Shown: positions 11,041 through 22,259 of the stretch, one piece after another
Layout of the letters: each line of letters opens with the position of its first letter
Numbering within the stretch: position 1 is the first letter of the stretch
Source of the DNA: Gnetum montanum
Lineage: Eukaryota > Streptophyta > Gnetopsida > Gnetales > Gnetaceae
Assembly (NCBI GenBank): GCA_015680685.1
Contig: MNCI01010760.1
Coordinates: 1,753 to 41,065 of the forward strand
DNA: 39,313 bases
Direction of reading: 5' to 3'
The notes under the pieces: generated by a model
The model's input: the letters and a program-made list of their open reading frames with translations, nothing else
What the model was told of the DNA's origin: nothing
Databases searched by the model: none
Made by a program: the position numbers and the translations under genes

Positions 11041-12360
11041 TAAGTTTAAGCAGGAGCCCCTTGAGTTAAAACCATTGCCCATAGGTATGGAATACATGTT
11101 TCTCAAGAATAGAAAATTGGTAATTATTAATGTTAAGCTCGCTCCTCAATAGAAAGAGAGACTACTAAATGTAATAAAAAAAATGGTTGAAAGCCTTGGC
11201 TTGGTTATATCCCAAATTAACTGGAATAGACCTTAGGATATGCCAACACAGAATTTACACTGACCCCTCCATGAAGCCTCGATGACAACCGCAGAGATGA
11301 TTAAACCCAAAGTTGAAGAAAGTAGTTAAAGAAGAAATTGAATAACTTCTAAAAGCTGGGTTCATCTATCCCATTCCTAATAGCGAATGGGTTAGTCCAT
11401 TAGTTATTATGCCCAAAAAGGGAGGTAAATGAAGGTTGTGTATAGACTTTAGGCTACTAAACATGGCAACATTCAAAGACCACTTTCCGTTGCCATTCGT
11501 TGACCAGGTCTGAGACACCATTGTAGGGCATTACTACTATAGTTTTCTAGATGGATACAATGGATACAACCAAATCCAAATAGCACTAGAAGACCAAGCC
11601 AAGACCATGTTCACAAGTGCTTAGGGGACATTTGCATACAAAAAAATGTCATTTGGCTTAAGCAATGCTCTTTCAACGTTTCAACATTTGGTTCTAAGTA
11701 TCTTCTAGCACCAAATAGGAAATGGTATGGAGGTCTTCATGGATGACTTCTTTACCTACAGAGTGAACTTTGATCAAGCCTTGGACCAATGAGAGCATGT
11801 ACTAAAGTGGTGTGTTGAAACCAATTTAAGGCTCAACTAGAAAAAAAGTCATTTAATGGTCCAAGAAGGCATAGTATTAGGGCATAAGATTTCACAAATA
11901 GGGATAGAGGTAGACCCCAAAAAGATCAAAGTCATCCAAGGAATTAACCATTGACCTGAAATTGTAAAAGATATCCAGTAGTTCCTTAGACACATCAGCT
12001 ATTATAGACATTTTATTGAGAATTTCTCTAAGGTTGCAAAACCATTGGTTGAGTTAATGAAAAAGGACATATCTTTTGAGTGGACTAGGGAATGCAAAAT
12101 AGCTTTCCAAACCTTAAAATAGAAGCTAGTAGAAACACCTATTCTATAAGCTCCTGACTAGTCCAAGCCATTCCACATAATGATTGATGCATCCAACTAT
12201 GGTTTAGTTGCTGTACTCACATAGTTAGATGACCAAAGACGTCCATATTACATCCACTGTGCAAGTAGAAGTATTTCTGGTGCACAACTTAACTACACTA
12301 CAATAGAGAAAGAGTTAATGGCTATAGTGTTTGCACTAGATAATTTTAGGCACTACCTTT
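11041..12360 (+). pseudogene. reverse transcriptase-RNase H of element B, truncated
   Basis: This is the RNA-dependent DNA polymerase with RNase H of a Ty3/gypsy element. Readable landmarks are WVSPLVIMPKKGGK, LLNMATFKDHFPLPFVDQV, SFLDGYNGYNQIQIALED, and the catalytic FMDD at 11736-11747. RNase H follows (FHIMIDASNYGLVAVLT; ELMAIVFALDNF). It is broken by many stops, mostly TAG. RNase H stops abruptly at ~12360, where the sequence jumps to the 3' non-coding region, so the whole integrase is deleted. Confidence 0.85.
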
Positions 12361-14317
12361 GTTGGTGGACAATCCTGCTCACTATTTCAGATCTCCTCCC
12401 TCCAACTCAGTCATGGGGGAGATGGGCACCAATGCTAACCATTCTAAGCCCTTAGATCTTTTTGTATTTTTATTTTACACATTTTTATTTTACACATCTT
12501 TTCAATTTTGCTTATTTTTTTTACACCATCATCTACATTCTTACTATTTCTTTATTTGATTTTCTTTCATTCATCATATAATAAGTGCTCACGATGATGG
12601 ATTGTATTATAATGACAATGATTGCTAATGTTCAATGTTTACCTTTGAATTTTGATGCTGATACTAAGAGATGGTTCTTTTGATAAAATAGGCAATGAGT
12701 CCATGTCATGCATTCATCCAGGCTTTGGAACTGTACTGTCCCCTTTTTTCTAAATAAACTTATTAATGAATTAGTGACTTAGTATTTTTCAAACCAAGGA
12801 AGAATTCAAATAGATTGAAAAGGATGTGACTTCAAGGGGATTCAACGCATTTGTATTGATTATTCTCTTGGGCACTTGGATTTTTTTCATCCAGTCTTCT
12901 GCCATTCCACTATTGGCCAATTATCAGAAAGTTGATTGAATAAAAAATAAGTCTTTGCATGGTGCGGTTCTCATGGAAATAAAAATAAAAAAAAATTGTG
13001 AGAATTTAAAGCACACCCCTTAGACATAATAAGAAAATTTGGGCTATAAGCGTTGCTTATGGAAATGGAAAGACATGTTACCCATGCTTGAAGGTTCCCT
13101 CTAACTAAGGCCCTGTCTCGCTTCCTGCTTCTCCATCTTGCTCTCTTTGGAATGGTGGCGACTCTTTGTGAAAGAATTCTTGTTTCTTCAAGAGAATGGA
13201 TTGGTTAAGTATGTTGATGTGAGGTCACTAGATGTGGTTGATGAGTCTAGACTTGGGATGAATTTTATATAGTTACCTTAACCACATAATACACAAGGGA
13301 CTTTACAAAACCTTGCTCTTGGGATTCCATTCCATTTCCTCTCCTGTCATATTTCTTCCCAGATTCCACCTCACTATCGATTTTATGATTAGTCTATGTT
13401 TGGGTTGATGCATTGTTAGCCTTCGGTAAACTCTTGTAAGTAAGTTCTTAACCTTTGTTTCCATATGTCATTCCAAGAGCCTACGGATTCTTTGGTTTGT
13501 GGGTTTGTCAGGGCATAAAAAGCATGAGCCTACTTTGGGGAGAACCCACTGGCATTTCTTTTTGGTTCAATTGTTAAGTTCTTTTCCTTAAAAATTCTTT
13601 CCAATCAACAATTTCTTGTTTCAGCTACATCCATGACATCCATTTTATTAGCTTTACCATTGTTATTTTCCTCATCTTCATTGTTCCTTTAGTTTTTCCA
13701 CCTTATCACTACTGGTGGTTCACTCTTAGTCATGGGGGCCTTGTCACAAATTTTTCCATTCAATTACCTATCTCCCCACTACACCTTGGGTAGTTATCAA
13801 TTAAAAACCTCTAATCCAATATTTGCCATATCCACAACCTAGCCAATGCACTTATATCGAGGTAAGGTATCAACTGCATTGTGGCTTATCTATCCTTGCT
13901 AATTTGTGACTATGTTGTGTGTGTAAATGGTGATTACACGAATAATGGACTGGGATAGGAGGAAGCAATTCGGATGGACTGGAATAGGAGTAGTTATGTA
14001 AGGAACATGCTTTATCATGTGGCTATGGATAAAAAATGGAGTGCACATTGCTGACATCAGCAGCAACATGCCTCATTTTCTTTTCTCTCTCTCTTTCTCT
14101 TCAAGTTGTCGAATGAGGGTCTGGATGTCATCCGTGTACAGTATTCACCACAATGGACATGAACATCAATGTTGTAATATGTTTATTGATTTGTTCACCA
14201 AGCACTTTGAGTCTATTATTCCTTGTTGCTATCAGGTTTCATTCAGTCAATAATCCCATACCTTCCCAATATTTTGTAAGAAACTTGAGGATGAGTTTTC
14301 ATTCAGTCATGGGGGTA
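12361..14317 (+). other. non-coding 3' region of element B
   Basis: No gene is seen. The segment matches 31850-33790 of element D block by block (GGACAACCATGCTCA-like start, 'cagatctcctcc', 'gggagaacccactggcat', 'aataatcccataccttccca'). It ends with the PPT-like TTCATTCAGTCATGGGGG at about 14300. A T/TTTTAC-rich run lies at 12460-12560. Confidence 0.7.
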
Positions 14318-14384
14318 TAATGAGCCATGATATTGGGGCCACAATATTGCATCCGTGATATGGAGATGTGAACCTAAATCTACA
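14318..14384 (+). repeat. stub of LTR 5' end between elements B and C
   Basis: The LTR start TGATGA appears as TAATGA after the PPT-like motif, followed by GATATT/GATATGG U3 motifs. After ~65 bases it jumps straight into gag sequence. The rest of this LTR, the primer site and the gag start are missing, so B and C are joined by a deletion. Confidence 0.65.
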
Positions 14385-16340
14385 TTCTTCTATCAACAAT
14401 CTGAGTTCAAGAAAAGATGGTAGTTAAGACAAGGGATTGGATAAGCATCAAAATAATAAGAAAACCAATGAACATGGCCATGACAACCAAAGGGGAGTTG
14501 GTAGATACCATGGTGGTGGCAACACTCCTCCCTCTTCATCCTCTTCATCTACATCCTCTTCTTCTAGTTTTAAAAAATGTTGTAGAAAGAATAACCATGA
14601 TGGAGGTGTTCAAATGGACAACAATACTAATCACCAAGCCCATAATGAACAAAGAGGTAATAGAGGACATCATCAAAAACAATGTAATAATGATGATGAT
14701 GAGCCTTTATTGGCAACTCAAATCATGATTAACATTGTAGAGGCAGTTAAGATCTCAATTAGGCATGTGAAAGATAATCAAATCAAGTGCATAAACATTA
14801 ACAATATCCCAATATTTGAGGGGGGATATAACTCTACTCTGTAGACACATATATAAGTTTTCCATGATGCCTATGCCTCTTAGAACGTTGAAAATTATTG
14901 GCAAAAATTCAAGCTCTTTCCTAGGATACTCATCAAAGAGGTTGAAAGCTAGTATCAGTCCTTAGAGCTGGAATCCATTCACAGATAGAGTACCATATTA
15001 GAACTATTTAATGACAAATACCAGATATACTCTAGAGTGTCTAATCTGAGAAGGTAAATCCAAGGCTAGAAATAGGGAACACATGAACCCTTAGATGCCA
15101 CCATGAGCAAATCTTATTCTCTCATACATCGATGCCTTGGCCATGATTATTCTTAGAGTGAACAACTCCATCACATCATTAATGGGCTTAGAGCAGAAAC
15201 TAGAAGAACTTTTGGGGTTTATGCCTAAGGGAGAATATCCAAACTAAGAGCTCATTAGATAAAAATGTTGATAGAGTATGTTGGAAAAGAAGAAGATGAG
15301 TTGTGAAAAATGGAAAGCACAAAAAAATATAATAGGGACCCTTCCATTAAGAATAGGGAGGTTTGATTCTGTGACAAGGAGGAGTCACCACTCGACGAAG
15401 TGGTGAATAGGAAAGCCTTGCCTATCTAAAAATCTATTTCTAATATTTCAACAAAGTTTGGTGAATTATGGGACTCTTTGGATGAAAAATTCCAAATGAC
15501 TCTAAAGATTACTAAAGAATCCAAAGAGCAAAATACTAATTGTGACTATAGGAGTCAGAAAGAAGTTGAACGTGCCTACCATAGAGGTAAGGGCAAAGCT
15601 ACTGCAGTAGAAGAAGTTATGAAGATAGACTCTGATGATGATGCTAGTTGTGACATTTCTCAATATGAACATTCAAAGGGATGTTGCTTTGTGGTGTCAC
15701 ACTTACAAGAGTATGGGGTGTATGCATTGAATCCTTGACTAGCACATGGGCAAGCACCCATATGATTGCCTTATCCGCAAGGCAATCCAAGGTAGTTCCA
15801 CCAGCAACAACAAGATTATTATCCAAGTGGAGCTTCATGACAACCATATTAGCAATAAAAATAGTGGCACCAACCACTATCATGGGAAATGCCACGGAAA
15901 AGATAGTAGTACCCTTACAAGTAAATAGATCCATATAGGTACTATGTTTAGCAACCCATTTCTTCACAAGGCTCTACAAGCCGTGCCTCATTCCAACATC
16001 ACTATTACCCTTTAGAGTACCATTCAAGTCATTTACTATCTACTCAAGGGGAGCACCTATATTGATACCACCCTTCACATTTGTCTACATACATCCCTTC
16101 ATCCTCAACCTAGTTACCTCTTGCTCTATCCATACAAGCCAAAATTCCCTCATAGTTATAACAATGATATACTACGAGGGCTATCAATTTACAATTAGCC
16201 TTCCAGCCAAGTGGTTTAGATAATTGATACAGGAAACAACCCATTTTTGACCCAAAAATCCTCCAAACCCCCCACAACCTAATGTGGCTAGTTGCCTTGT
16301 ATCTCCAACATCCTTATCCTCTACATCAAACAAATTCAAG
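14385..16340 (+). pseudogene. gag pseudogene of element C
   Basis: This is an Athila-like Gag without its original start. The N-terminal linker is His/Asn/Gly-rich followed by a serine run (about 14515-14570, in frame with 14437-14844). The Retrotrans_gag domain follows (NIPIFEGGYN, KLFPRILIKEVES, ESIHR.STILELFNDKY, EPLDATM), then EESPLDEVVNRKALPI. The zinc knuckle at 15649-15687 has lost its second cysteine (C-DI-S-QYE-H-SKGC-C). The tail is Gln/Tyr/Pro-rich. The frame is stop-riddled but closely parallel to B and D. Confidence 0.8.
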
Positions 16341-17300
16341 TGCCCTTCAAACCAAACATCACCTTAGATCTATATTGTAATGTTAACTCATGTTATTTTC
16401 GATTGGATCAAGGTTGGTAACCTTACTAAGAAAAGATCTAACTTGAGAAGTTCTCTTATTTACTTATAGATCATTGGACATGATCCATGAAAGGCTCTTC
16501 TTAAGTCTAGTTTTGGTATCAATCTCATCTCTTATGACATGTACAAAGCCTAGAACCTACCACCTCTTAAGAAGAATAATATATATTTGGAATTAGCAAA
16601 CCAGTTAATAACCATCCCTTCATGGTTAGTGAAGGACATTGTGACCATAGTTTGTGGGTGATCCTATCTTGCTAATCTTCTGGTGATCAAGGTAGAGAAT
16701 TGCAAAGGCAACTTTCCCATCATTATATGAAGGGCTTGATTAAGCACGGTTGATGCATTAATGGGCATAAGGAACCTCACCTTAGAAATCTCCAAGGAGA
16801 ATGAATTTGAATGGCTTGAGAAGAAGCGTGTTCCATGCATCATGTACAATGATAATAGGTGCAATTGCATGCAAAAAATTTGGTTCATTAAAAGCACATT
16901 CATCAACGCATGTAATTAGTGTGTGCATGAAACTAATATCCAAAGGTGCTTGTATGCAGCATTCACAAAATAGAAGGGCACCTAGTGGTTGACAATTGAC
17001 TTAGATAGTAGCACACTATGCATAGAACCCTATGAAAGCCTAACATGTGCTTATATCAAAGGTATGGAAGAACTTGAGCACGTTCATCACCAACTCTTTG
17101 ATGATGAAGATGATGGTACCTATTGAGAAGTGTTGGAAATCCTTGATAGTTTTAAGTAGGAGCCCCTAGAATTAAAAGCTCCACCAACTAGCATGGAGTA
17201 TGCATTTTTAAACAATGGCAAGCCAATTATAATCAATGTGAATCTTGCTCTTGAACAAAAAGACAAGTTGTTACACGTGGTCAACAAATGGGTTACAAAA
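16341..17300 (+). pseudogene. protease and pre-RT linker of element C, cut at the copia junction
   Basis: It parallels the protease region of B and D (VMLTHVIFDWIKVGNL; ITIPSWLVKDIVTIV; linker ELKAPPTSMEYAFLNNGKPIIINVNLA). The active-site triad is destroyed: ALLDSG of B reads ALLKSS here. Gypsy homology stops at ~17291-17301, ahead of the reverse transcriptase, where copia LTR sequence begins. The rest of C is not found right of the copia element. Confidence 0.7.
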
Positions 17301-17301
17301 T

Positions 17302-17469
17302 TGGAAACATCTAAAATTAACTAAGATAGATCTTCACAACACATTTAGAAGTCTTGTCTAATTTTTAGGGAAAATTCTAAAACTATTGGATGGTAGAAAT
17401 GGAAATTGTTAATTCATTGTTGTGATTTGCCACTTCATAACTATTTTATCATGATAACCATGGCCGAGA
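17302..17469 (-). repeat. partial 3' LTR of the copia element
   Basis: It matches 20530-20698 nearly base for base (for example the shared 'ggaaacatctaaaattaact' and 'gatagatcttcacaacacat'). Only about the first 168 of 343 bases remain. The LTR start TGTTGGCC has become TCTCGGCC. Confidence 0.85.
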
Positions 17470-17485
17470 ATCTCCCACTTGGAGA
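17470..17485 (-). other. copia polypurine tract
   Basis: The minus strand reads CCAAGTGGGAGATT immediately before the 3' LTR. AAGTGGGAG is the usual plus-strand primer of plant copia elements. Confidence 0.7.
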
Positions 17486-17489
17486 TTTT

Positions 17490-18190
17490 GATTGAGGATC
17501 AATCATATCTCCACAACATCCTTTCTACCTTCCCATTCTATGTTGCTTATGCTTTTTCAAGGTCATACGAGGATCTATTCCAATGCTCTCATCCAAGTTT
17601 CACCATGTACCGACTGACCACTCCCATTACTTGTGCAATGGCTAGTCTTATAAAAATCATAGCGAACATTAGGCTTCCCACTGCTAATGCATACGGTACT
17701 CGAGAAATCTCATTCCTCTCTACTTCATTACTAGGACACATCTTAGAGGATGATTTGAAATTAATAGGAAGTGGGGTAGAAATTGGCTTACAGTCTTGCA
17801 TGTTGAAGCGTTACAATATCTTACCCAAGTGGTTTTTCTAAGAAAGTCAAATCTTCTTGTGATTTCTATCTTGGTGAATTTGCATCCCTAGAATCTTGTT
17901 TGTTGGTCCCAATTTTTTCATATCAAATTCCCTAGCCAACTGTGCCTTCAATTCTTGGATTTGCAATTTGTTGGGGCCTACAACCAACATGTCATCCACA
18001 TACAATAGCAAAACGATGAAATTTTCATCAAATCTCTTGAAATATGTACAAGGATCTGCACTGAGTCTATTGTACCCAAGGCTTATGATATATGAGCCAA
18101 ATCTCTTGTACCAACACCTTGTCACCTATTTGGGACTATATAGAGATTTTTTCAACCTGCAAACCAGGTTCTCTTTGCCTTCTTTTGCAA
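17490..18190 (-). pseudogene. copia reverse transcriptase remnant
   Basis: This is the C-terminal half of a Ty1/copia reverse transcriptase. CRLKKSLYSPK marks the middle of the domain. Catalytic YVDD is at 17991-18002 (LLLYVDDMLVVGPN), followed by MKKLGPTNKILGMQI and SVSRYM-like sequence ending near 17590. The N-terminal ~150-200 residues are absent: integrase C-terminal sequence (VFINRDVIF) runs directly into GKENLVCRLKKSL near 18185. The RNase H that should follow GREHW is also missing, and the PPT comes ~120 bases later. Confidence 0.85.
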
Positions 18191-19258
18191 AAAATTTCAG
18201 AAATATCACATCTCTGTTGATGAAAACCTTGTGGTTAGTGTGATCCCATAGGTGATACCCCTTAACTCCATCAGGATACCCTAAGAAGATACATTTCTTG
18301 GACTTTGCATCCAACTTCGATCTTTCTTGGTCATTGCACATCACATACACAGAACTTCCAAATGTATGGAGATGAGAATAAACAGCTAGCTTACCAATTC
18401 ACATTTCCATTGGTGTTTTTAGATCAATCGCAATTGATGAAGATCGATTGATTAAATAGTAGGTGGTATTGATTGTTTTTTCCCAAAATGACTTGGTTAG
18501 ATTTGCAACCCTCAACATTGATCTTGTTTTTTTCAACAAGGTTATGTTCATTCGTTTTGCCACTCCATTTTGCTGAGGAGTGTGAGCCACTATGAACTAC
18601 CTCTTGATGCCTTCTTGTTGAGAAAATGCATCAAATTCATCACTTGTATATTCTCCTCCATTATCTGTCCTTAGACACTTGATCTTTTATTCAGACTTAA
18701 GTTCTACCCATGCTTTTAAAACTTTGAAGATTGAAAAGACATCTACCTTTTTTTTGATTGGATACACCCAACATCTCCTGGAGTAATCAATGAAAGATAC
18801 AAAGTATCTTGCTCCTCCTAGGGAAGTGACTGGTGCTTGCCAAATATCAGAGTGCATCAAGTCCAAGATGCCTTTACTCTTAGCTATTGATGTGCTAAAT
18901 TTTAATCTATGCTACTTACTAGTAACACAATGCTCACAAAATGGTAGACGTACTAAATTGAGCCTAGGAAGTAGTCTTTGTTGAGAGAGAATCTTCAAAC
19001 CTTGGTTTGACATATGATCAAGCTTTTGATGCCACAACATTGTCGATTCTTCTTCCAAACTAGTTGATGCCACAAAAGACTCTCCCACTTGATGTGTGTT
19101 CCCTAGAAGCATGTACAAATTTGTAGCAACCTTTTCTGCCTTCATTACCACAAGTGCACCTTTGGTAATCTTCAAGATCGCATTCTGTATATGAGTTTTG
19201 CACCTAGCATCATCTAGTTTTCCTAAAGACAGTAGACTTTTTTTAGGCCTTCCACATG
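18191..19258 (-). pseudogene. copia GAG-pre-integrase and integrase core remnant
   Basis: The integrase would insert the cDNA. The HHCC zinc finger region reads LWHQKLDHMSNQGLKIL ... CEHCVTSK (18912-19030). The core keeps LRTDNGGEY (near 18660) but the catalytic glutamate in TPQQNGVAE is lysine here (GVAKRMN, near 18555-18590), a single G-to-A change. The C-terminal block KCIFLGYPDGVKGYHLWD is well preserved. TAG/TGA stops lie between blocks. Confidence 0.85.
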
Positions 19259-19456
19259 TCATACCTCTTGTATGGTGCAAATAGTGCCATCATACATCTT
19301 TATCTTGACAGTACCGCTACTAGCAATTTTAAAAGCATGATCATTTCCCATGTACAAAGATCCTTTTGAGATTGGTTTGTAGTGATAAAACCATTCTCTC
19401 CGAGAGGTCATGTGCCATGTTGCTCTTAAATCCAAGATCCAAGCATCCATGAGCTT
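19259..19456 (-). pseudogene. copia aspartic protease fragment
   Basis: The frame 19450-19259 reads WILDLRATWHMT, matching the copia protease signature W.LDSGAT.H. The catalytic DSG has become DLR, so the enzyme would be inactive. The following SLYMGNDHAFKIASSGTVKI fits the family. A stop separates it from gag. Confidence 0.8.
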
Positions 19457-20290
19457 CTATATGCCTTTAGCAATAGTTGCCTCACTATATAGAACATCAC
19501 CATCATATGAGGTACTTGGTACATTCCATTGAAGATTCTTTTCATTGCTCTTCTTGTTCCAACACTCCTTCTTCAGGTGTCCTCTCTTGCCACAATTGTA
19601 GCAAGTAATGTTTTTATTTTTGCTTCTTGACGTGGATCTACCATGAATTTGGTTCCAATTAGGATAATGTTCCATGGATCTCCCTCTCATCATTGTTAAG
19701 GCCTTCACCTTGTTTGCCAACCTATCTTGCTTGTTCTTGCACTGATTTTCTTCTTTAGGAACCGCAGTTGCAACCTCGTTGAAGACAAGATCATCCATAA
19801 GGACATTGTTGGTCAAGTTAATGATGAGTTGATCATATGAATAAGGTAGACTTTGAAGTAGAATTTCTACACATTCACTTGCATCTACATTATAACCCAA
19901 CAATGTGAGCTGAGCAAATAAAGTATTTAGGTTGTTGATATGGTTAGTTACCGATGAGGTTTTGGCCATACGAAGAGTGTAAAGTCTTCTCTTCAAGAAG
20001 ATTTTGTTGCTGAGTGATTTAACCTCGTACAACTTTGTTAGAGTGTTCCATATTTCCTTCACCATCTTTTTCTCTACAATACTTGAAAGAACCCCATCTA
20101 CTAGTGCCAAGTGTAAATTGGCAATAGCATTACCATCCATTTCATTTCACTTACTATCATTTGTGACCTCCCACAACCTTTTTCCAATAGCCACCAGGCA
20201 ATTATCTTTACGCAAAATTGCTTGTATCTTCATTTTTCACAATGTGAAGTTGCTTCCATTGAGCTTCTCTATTTTGTATTTCCTAGCCAT
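19457..20290 (-). pseudogene. copia gag (UBN2-type) with CCHC zinc knuckle
   Basis: The ATG at 20290 opens MARKYKIEKLNGSNF, typical of copia Gag. Two early TGA stops stand at tryptophan positions (FTL*KMKIQ; DSK*NEM), each a G-to-A change from TGG. From 20140 the frame is open for 227 codons through the UBN2 domain (LTKLYEVKSLSNKIFLKRRL, MDDLVFNEV). The zinc knuckle CYNCGKRGHLKKEC (19562-19603) has canonical CX2CX4HX4C spacing. Confidence 0.9.
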
Positions 20291-20341
20291 TTTGAAAACT
20301 TTGTATGCACAATTTGCAACACTTACATAGACTATGAATGT

Positions 20342-20354
20342 GGCTCCAATTCCA
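20342..20354 (-). other. copia primer binding site
   Basis: The minus strand reads TGGAATTGGAGCC one base after the LTR end. Ten of 13 positions match TGGTATCAGAGCC, the initiator Met-tRNA primer site of plant copia elements. Confidence 0.65.
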
Positions 20355-20355
20355 T

Positions 20356-20698
20356 TGTTAGTGGCAGCAAAATATGAAATGAGCTGAAAATAAAGAGCAA
20401 TGGACATGGGCAAATGTAGAAGGATCTTCTTATGTAGATGCAGAAAACCAATAAGAAATCATAGACATTCAACTCTTGACTCGTGCATATGACCAATCTC
20501 AAGATAGACTTAAATACCTACATCTAGGGTGGAAACATCTAAAATTAACTGAGATAGATCTTCACAACACATTTAGAAGTCTTATCTCATCTTTGGGGAA
20601 AATTCTAGAACTATTGGACCGTAGAAATTGGAAACTGATAATTCATTGCTGTGATCTGCCACTTCACATCTGTTTTATGATAATAAACATGGCCAACA
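20356..20698 (-). repeat. 5' LTR of the copia element
   Basis: This 343-bp LTR on the minus strand begins TGTTGGCC and ends CTAACA. It is complete, with primer site and gag directly downstream. Its first half is duplicated at 17302-17469. Confidence 0.85.
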
Positions 20699-20908
20699 GC
20701 TTTGCAGCACTAAAATACCACTGTGCAGTACCACTGTGCAGTAGAATATCAATGATGCAATAAAGTATTTTTGTTTGCATCAGGGCTGAGCACCATCTTA
20801 CTTGGTTGGGTTACTATAAATATATATATATATATATATGTTTAGAGTTAAAAATTAATAAATTATATATACGTGAAAGCGTGGTACTAAAAAAGAACAA
20901 AAGACGAC
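20699..20908. other. unassigned sequence with small repeats
   Basis: No gene is seen. A 13-base unit CCACTGTGCAGTA is repeated in tandem near 20719-20745. An (AT)n microsatellite lies at about 20819-20840. The sequence does not continue element C, so its origin is unknown. Confidence 0.6.
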
Positions 20909-21663
20909 NNNNNNNNNNNNNNNNNNNNNNNNNNNNNNNNNNNNNNNNNNNNNNNNNNNNNNNNNNNNNNNNNNNNNNNNNNNNNNNNNNNNNNNNNNNN
21001 NNNNNNNNNNNNNNNNNNNNNNNNNNNNNNNNNNNNNNNNNNNNNNNNNNNNNNNNNNNNNNNNNNNNNNNNNNNNNNNNNNNNNNNNNNNNNNNNNNNN
21101 NNNNNNNNNNNNNNNNNNNNNNNNNNNNNNNNNNNNNNNNNNNNNNNNNNNNNNNNNNNNNNNNNNNNNNNNNNNNNNNNNNNNNNNNNNNNNNNNNNNN
21201 NNNNNNNNNNNNNNNNNNNNNNNNNNNNNNNNNNNNNNNNNNNNNNNNNNNNNNNNNNNNNNNNNNNNNNNNNNNNNNNNNNNNNNNNNNNNNNNNNNNN
21301 NNNNNNNNNNNNNNNNNNNNNNNNNNNNNNNNNNNNNNNNNNNNNNNNNNNNNNNNNNNNNNNNNNNNNNNNNNNNNNNNNNNNNNNNNNNNNNNNNNNN
21401 NNNNNNNNNNNNNNNNNNNNNNNNNNNNNNNNNNNNNNNNNNNNNNNNNNNNNNNNNNNNNNNNNNNNNNNNNNNNNNNNNNNNNNNNNNNNNNNNNNNN
21501 NNNNNNNNNNNNNNNNNNNNNNNNNNNNNNNNNNNNNNNNNNNNNNNNNNNNNNNNNNNNNNNNNNNNNNNNNNNNNNNNNNNNNNNNNNNNNNNNNNNN
21601 NNNNNNNNNNNNNNNNNNNNNNNNNNNNNNNNNNNNNNNNNNNNNNNNNNNNNNNNNNNNNNN
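20909..21663. other. assembly gap (755 N)
   Basis: The sequence is unknown here. Any reading frame across the N run is meaningless. Confidence 0.99.
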
Positions 21664-22259
21664 CAAATTAAAACCTATATAGAAGTTTAAATACAAATAA
21701 CTTTTGATGGAGATATCATTCTCTAATCTTGTCACTTTGGTTGCATGATAGAGACACCACAAAATTATTATAATAAAATATATAATAAAAAATAGTTTTG
21801 TGAACACTTCAAAGTCCCAAGAAGACAACTAACAAAGACTTCTCTCTAAGTATAGCCCAAAACCTAAAAGGTATATTTTCATGCTCCACTAGAGTGTGAA
21901 CTCTATCAAATTAAGTTTAGTATTGTTCATGGCATTTTTCTTTGCAAATGACTAATTATAATTATTATTCTAAAATTTGAAACTAAACCTCCTCACTCAT
22001 GCTTCCAACATGTCTTTGATGTTCTCAAGGCATAAGCCCTTTATTTCAATGATGACTATTAGAAGAGAGTTTAAATTACTATGATGGTAATACCATGAAT
22101 AGAATCATTAAAGGGGAATGAATTAATTGGTTAAAAATCCATGTAATCCACATGAAATACTTAACATCTCAAATTAAATTATTGGAAATCTTAACACTCC
22201 AAGTAGGAAACCTTGAAATCCTATAAGCATACTTGAACAAGTCTTAAATAATTAGCACA
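21664..22259. other. unrecognised AT-rich left flank of element D
   Basis: No gene or known repeat is recognised. It ends in GCACA (22255-22259), the left copy of the target duplication of element D, whose right copy is at 38147-38151. It was therefore contiguous with 38152 onward before D inserted. Confidence 0.7.

Larger units (their letters stand above)
17302..20698 (-). mobile_element. Ty1/copia retrotransposon, internally deleted
   Basis: The element reads on the minus strand: 5' LTR (20356-20698), Met-type primer site, gag, protease, integrase, RT, PPT and a partial 3' LTR (17302-17469). The order PR-IN-RT is diagnostic of copia. Three large losses are visible: the RT N-terminus, RNase H, and half of the 3' LTR. 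No matching target duplication can be found because the left end is truncated. The gypsy body it abuts does not resume on its right. Confidence 0.9.

Noticed and set aside
17896-18243. Plus-strand frames across the copia region (for example 115 codons)
   Set aside because: They are antisense shadows of the clearly recognised copia RT and integrase.
20806-21828. Long open frames of 294 and 313 codons across the N run
   Set aside because: They are open only because N codons are not stops. The real sequence on either side is short and has no domain.
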